The notes beneath the pieces are model-generated. The model made no database searches. It saw only the letters and a list, made by a program, of their open reading frames with translations, and was not told the origin of the DNA. Of a stretch of 8,680 bases of DNA, positions 6,400 through 8,680 are shown one piece after another; positions within the stretch are counted from its first letter, which is position 1, and each line of letters opens with the position of its first letter. The position numbers and the translations under genes are program-made. Source of the DNA: MGR-bin208 sp043779285 (GTDB lineage: Bacteria; Bacteroidota; Bacteroidia; Chitinophagales; Chitinophagaceae); the NCBI GenBank assembly GCA_043779285.1, contig JAYWEL010000187.1:1-8680 (forward strand). Reading direction: 5' to 3'.

Positions 6400-6430
6400 G
6401 TACCCCCGATTCTTCGGGGGTACTTCTTTT
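6400..6430 (+). terminator. Rho-independent terminator of the ba3 oxidase operon
   Basis: GTACCCCCGA (6400-6409) pairs perfectly with TCGGGGGTAC (6414-6423) around a TTCT loop, a 10-bp GC-rich stem. The tract TTCTTTT (6424-6430) follows. It lies 32 nt after the cytochrome c stop and separates the operon from trmD. The stem is symmetrical but a comparable A-tract on the left side is absent, so it should act mainly on the + strand. Confidence 0.9.
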
Positions 6431-6435
6431 AGAGG

Positions 6436-6468
6436 GTTGTCCATCATTTTTTAAAACAACTATCTTTA
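6436..6468 (+). promoter_or_regulatory. Candidate trmD promoter, possibly giving a leaderless mRNA
   Basis: TATCTTTA (6461-6468) matches seven of eight positions of the Bacteroidota -7 consensus TAnnTTTG. GTTG (6436-6439) matches three of four bases of the -33 element TTTG, with a 21-nt spacer. The -7 box ends only 4 nt before the trmD ATG, so transcription would begin at or within a few bases of the start codon. Confidence 0.5.
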
Positions 6469-6472
6469 CCCG

Positions 6473-7153
6473 ATGCGTATAGATATTATTACGGTTGTTC
6501 CTGAATTACTAGAAAGTCCTTTTTCTCATTCGATTTTAAAAAGAGCAAAAGAAAAAGGCATACTGGATATCTATGTCCATCAGCTTCGCAAGTGGGCCAT
6601 CAATAAACACGGACAGGTAGACGATTATCAGTTTGGTGGCGGAGCCGGCATGGTGATGATGTGTGAACCCTTGATTGCAGCTATTGAAGAATTATCGAAA
6701 GAAACTGAATACGATGAGATCATTTTCCTGACACCCGATGGTAAAACTTTAAACCAGCAAACAGCGAATTCCTTATCGTTGAAAAAAAACCTAATCCTTA
6801 TTTGCGGACACTACAAAGGCATTGATGAACGCATCCGGGAGCATTTTGTAACCATGGAAATTTCCATTGGTGATTATGTGTTAAGCGGTGGCGAACTGGC
6901 TGCAGCAGTTTTGGTGGATGCCATCGGCCGTTTATTACCCGGTGTGTTGAATGATGAAACCTCTGCTTTATTCGATTCGTTTCAGGACAATTTATTAGCT
7001 CCTCCGGTTTATACCCGCCCGGCAGACTACAGGGGATGGAAAGTGCCGGACATTTTATTAAGCGGCGATCAGCAAAAAATTGAAGACTGGCGACACGATC
7101 AGGCAGTGAAAAGAACCGAAGAAAGACGACCTGATTTATTGCAGAATGATTGA
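6473..7153 (+). CDS. trmD: tRNA (guanine-N1)-methyltransferase TrmD
   Basis: A 226-residue cytoplasmic SPOUT methyltransferase that uses S-adenosylmethionine to make m1G37 next to the anticodon of tRNAs reading CNN-type codons, preventing +1 frameshifts. The length is typical. Motifs in order are the N-terminal strand MRIDIITVVPEL, DDYQFGGGAGMVM (50-62), LTPDG (86-90), GHYKGIDERI (112-121) and SIGDYVLSGGELA (131-143) of the trefoil-knot SAM site, then SFQDNLLAPPVYTRP (169-183), which carries the catalytic Asp region (Asp172), and a C-terminal RNA-binding helical part ending EERRPDLLQND. The start is fixed by the conserved N-terminus. It stands alone here without the rpsP-rimM-rplS neighbours it has in many bacteria, and is transcribed toward the minus-strand lipoprotein gene. 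Confidence 0.97.
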   Translation: MRIDIITVVPELLESPFSHSILKRAKEKGILDIYVHQLRKWAINKHGQVDDYQFGGGAGMVMMCEPLIAAIEELSKETEYDEIIFLTPDGKTLNQQTANSLSLKKNLILICGHYKGIDERIREHFVTMEISIGDYVLSGGELAAAVLVDAIGRLLPGVLNDETSALFDSFQDNLLAPPVYTRPADYRGWKVPDILLSGDQQKIEDWRHDQAVKRTEERRPDLLQND

Positions 7154-7236
7154 TTTCTATTTTACCTTAATCCTGTTTTTTGAAAAATAAGAGCCGGAAA
7201 TTAACCGCCCGTATAAAATATTTTAACAGTTTGAAT

Positions 7237-7653
7237 CTATTTTCGGGAAACTTTAAACGACAGTGTAGCAGTATTGGTAGGCTTACTGTTTGAAGTAACC
7301 GTAACTTTAACTGTACACAAAACACCCGACACTAATGGAGTAACCGAAGCATTTATAGGTGAGGAAGAACTGTTTAAAGTTTGTGATGAAACAACAGCCT
7401 GATCTGAATCTCTTGTACATACCACATCAACTTTAACACCACTGCTGGGTACTTTTGAAGAAATCACCACCCTGAAATCATACGTTGCACCCAATGATTG
7501 AGCTGTAGTTGATCCCGGGTTAGGATCGACATTGATAACCAGGTTTTCCTCGGTTACGGTGCCACCACCGCCACCACCGGATTTTTTAGAACAAGCCATG
7601 AAGCTTAAACTGACAAGCAAACAGAAACCAACTATCAGGGGAATTTTTTTCAT
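7237..7653 (-). CDS. Small lipoprotein of unknown function
   Basis: A 138-residue protein reading leftward. The N-terminus MKKIPLIVGFCLLVSLSFMAC is a lipoprotein signal with the lipidated Cys at residue 21. A six-glycine linker follows (26-31), then a domain of about 100 residues rich in Val, Thr and Ser with alternating polar/hydrophobic runs, suggesting an all-beta Ig-like sandwich. Two further cysteines (in VVCTRD and VLCTVK) might form a disulfide. After Cys21 comes SKKSGG rather than an acidic run, so the known Bacteroidota surface-export signal for lipoproteins is not evident and a periplasm-facing location is more likely. The start at 7653 is preferred over an in-frame GTG at 7680 because it gives a canonical signal peptide. 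I do not recognise the family. Confidence 0.82.
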   Translation of the reverse strand: MKKIPLIVGFCLLVSLSFMACSKKSGGGGGGTVTEENLVINVDPNPGSTTAQSLGATYDFRVVISSKVPSSGVKVDVVCTRDSDQAVVSSQTLNSSSSPINASVTPLVSGVLCTVKVTVTSNSKPTNTATLSFKVSRK

Positions 7654-7657
7654 ACCG

Positions 7658-7665
7658 TAAATATA
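7658..7665 (-). promoter_or_regulatory. Candidate -7 element directly before the lipoprotein gene
   Basis: Read on the minus strand, TATATTTA lies 4 nt before the ATG and matches seven of eight positions of TAnnTTTG. The string TATATTTACGGTATG resembles the trmD upstream string TATCTTTACCCGATG. No convincing -33 element is visible. The AT-rich context makes a chance match possible. Confidence 0.35.
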
Positions 7666-7741
7666 AATTTTTATTGCCACTAATCATTTTTTACAGTACA
7701 GTTTTCAAAATACATGAATTGTACTTTATTTTATTGGGCAT

Positions 7742-7771
7742 AAAAAAAGACTGACATTTCTGCCAGCCTTT
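7742..7771 (-). terminator. Terminator of the type IX-secreted protein gene
   Basis: On the minus strand GGCTGGCA (7768-7761) pairs with TGTCAGTC (7756-7749) around a GAAA tetraloop, using two G-U wobbles. The stem is extended by A-U pairs and followed by a run of seven T residues. It lies about 20 nt after the stop codon at 7792, the expected position, and also separates this gene from the lipoprotein gene. Confidence 0.78.
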
Positions 7772-7791
7772 TAAATTTTTGAAAAAAAGTT

Positions 7792-8680
7792 TTACATCTT
7801 TACCAGCTTCAACAGCTTCCGTTCTTCTCCTTGAATAACCTCAACAAAATAAATGCCCGGTCTGAATGACTCACCGAAACGTATGATTTGCCCTGGTTGC
7901 AGGTTTTGTTTTGTCTCAATCACTCTTCCTAAGAGATCTGTTACTCTTAACTTCATGCTTTCCTTATTGTCTGTTTCTACTTTCAATACAAAACCGGTTT
8001 CTGAAGGATTGCCGAATACTTTTACATCAAATAATCTTTTTGATTTATTTTCCCGATCAACCTCCAAAATTATGGGAGATCGAGCAAGGGCAATTACCGG
8101 ATTAGCAATTACAGAAAGTTGGTAACATGTATAGGATAATCCACCCGTTACACTTATATAATAAGTAGTGCTGACCGCCAGTATATACACTTTAGTTGTC
8201 GCAGTTGAGCTTGTTGGTACAAGAGCCGCCGCATTATTACCAGCAGGATATACATTGAAAGTGAAACTTGCAGTTGGATGAGTCAGATTTATTGTATAAG
8301 TGCCTCCACCGGCTGGTGTAGTAAACTTAAACCAGTCAGCTACATCAGTAGCTAATGCAATCCGGGCATTTATTGAAGTGCCAATTGAAATGATCTTTGA
8401 TTGGTTCTTACTGTTATTGCTTTCATACTCATCGCTACCATTATCAGTAATGCTAATTAATGCAGAAGTTTTAGTGCAACCATTCGCATCTTTTACCCAA
8501 ACAGTAAAGGTGCCGCCGGTAAGTCCGTTAAATGATCCCGATGATTGATAGATACCGTTATCCAGTTTATATTGATAAGGGCCGGTGCCACCGGAACCGG
8601 TTGCCGTAATTGTTCCAAGACTGTTACATCCTGTTGCATTTGTTTTTAATGCTGACAGGCTGAGGTTACTGGAAGGCTGA
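7792..8680 (-). CDS. Secreted protein with SprB-like repeat, PPC-like domain and type IX sorting domain (partial, N-terminus outside window)
   Basis: The minus-strand frame is open from the right edge to TAA at 7794-7792, giving 295 visible residues. An SprB-type repeat lies at about 8640-8461, with the marks ATGCNSLGTITATGSGGTGP, PYQYKLDNGIYQSSGSFNGL and GTFTVWVKDANGCTKT. A beta domain at about 8400-8110 resembles bacterial pre-peptidase C-terminal (PPC) domains: ATDVADWFKFTTPAGGGTYT, then FTFNVYPAG, then YYISVTGGLSYTCYQLSV. The last 80 or so residues form a type IX secretion C-terminal signal: VFGNPSETGF, LRVTDLLGRVIE, RPGIYFVEVIQGEERKLLKL. The protein should cross the outer membrane by the gliding-motility-linked T9SS, be cleaved, and be attached to or released from the cell surface. 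Adhesin or hydrolase activity would be encoded by the missing part. A GTG at 8190 is not the start, since domains continue upstream without a stop. Confidence 0.87.
   Translation of the reverse strand, partial: QPSSNLSLSALKTNATGCNSLGTITATGSGGTGPYQYKLDNGIYQSSGSFNGLTGGTFTVWVKDANGCTKTSALISITDNGSDEYESNNSKNQSKIISIGTSINARIALATDVADWFKFTTPAGGGTYTINLTHPTASFTFNVYPAGNNAAALVPTSSTATTKVYILAVSTTYYISVTGGLSYTCYQLSVIANPVIALARSPIILEVDRENKSKRLFDVKVFGNPSETGFVLKVETDNKESMKLRVTDLLGRVIETKQNLQPGQIIRFGESFRPGIYFVEVIQGEERKLLKLVKM

Noticed and set aside
7154..7236. Bidirectional terminator between the convergent trmD and lipoprotein genes
   Set aside because: Only weak A/T pairing (TTTTTTGAAAAA) and a 3-bp CGG/CCG pairing are visible; no stable hairpin with a T-tract was found.
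7654..7680. GTG at 7680 as the lipoprotein start
   Set aside because: It would put nine residues (AIKIYIYG-like) before MKKIPLIV and spoil the signal peptide; the ATG at 7653 gives a canonical lipoprotein leader.
7853..8548. Open frames on the + strand opposite the T9SS-secreted protein
   Set aside because: They are overlapping shadows without recognisable domains or start signals, lying antisense to a frame with three clear domains.

Overview
The window looks like a chromosomal segment of a Bacteroidota bacterium, plausibly of the Chitinophagales/Saprospirales kind. Three things suggest this: a type IX secretion C-terminal signal and SprB-type repeat at the right end, promoter-like TAnnTTTG boxes close to start codons with no Shine-Dalgarno sequences, and a NosY of the type I associate with Bacteroidota nitrous oxide reductase clusters. 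Base composition is AT-rich throughout, with no obvious compositional break. The organism assignment is inference.

Left block (1-2545, + strand): the last codons of an upstream gene (probably nosF), then nosY (membrane part of the NosDFY ABC transporter that matures N2O reductase), then a membrane-anchored NorC-like mono-haem cytochrome c and a NorB-like haem-copper protein, packed with gaps of 1 and 16 nt and a 4-nt overlap. The NorB-like protein is the most interesting object. It keeps the NOR fold signatures (RPLH, GREYLE, GHH, the distal Glu and the haem b3 His). By ungapped comparison with cytochrome c-type NorB recalled from memory, it has lost the third FeB histidine and its companion glutamates, and it has Met in place of the second low-spin haem b histidine. 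It is probably not an ordinary NO reductase. A haem b/c electron-transfer module serving N2O respiration is one hypothesis.

Middle block (2546-6430, + strand): a 341-nt spacer with a heptamer tandem repeat (ACATCNN, ten units) and a TATTTTTG -7 box, followed by a complete B-family (ba3-type) cytochrome c oxidase operon. The operon encodes a 41-residue subunit IIa, the CuA subunit II, subunit I with all metal ligands, a Sco/SenC copper chaperone, and a cytochrome c held by a C-terminal membrane anchor. It ends at a perfect 10-bp-stem terminator. Terminal N2O reduction and high-affinity O2 reduction are thus encoded side by side, as in a facultative or microaerobic denitrifier.

Right block (6431-8680): trmD (tRNA m1G37 methyltransferase) on +, with a promoter so close to its ATG that the mRNA may be leaderless. 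Convergent to it, on the minus strand, are a small lipoprotein of unknown function and the C-terminal 295 residues of a large secreted protein (SprB-like repeat, PPC-like beta domain, type IX sorting domain) that runs off the right edge and ends at a hairpin terminator.
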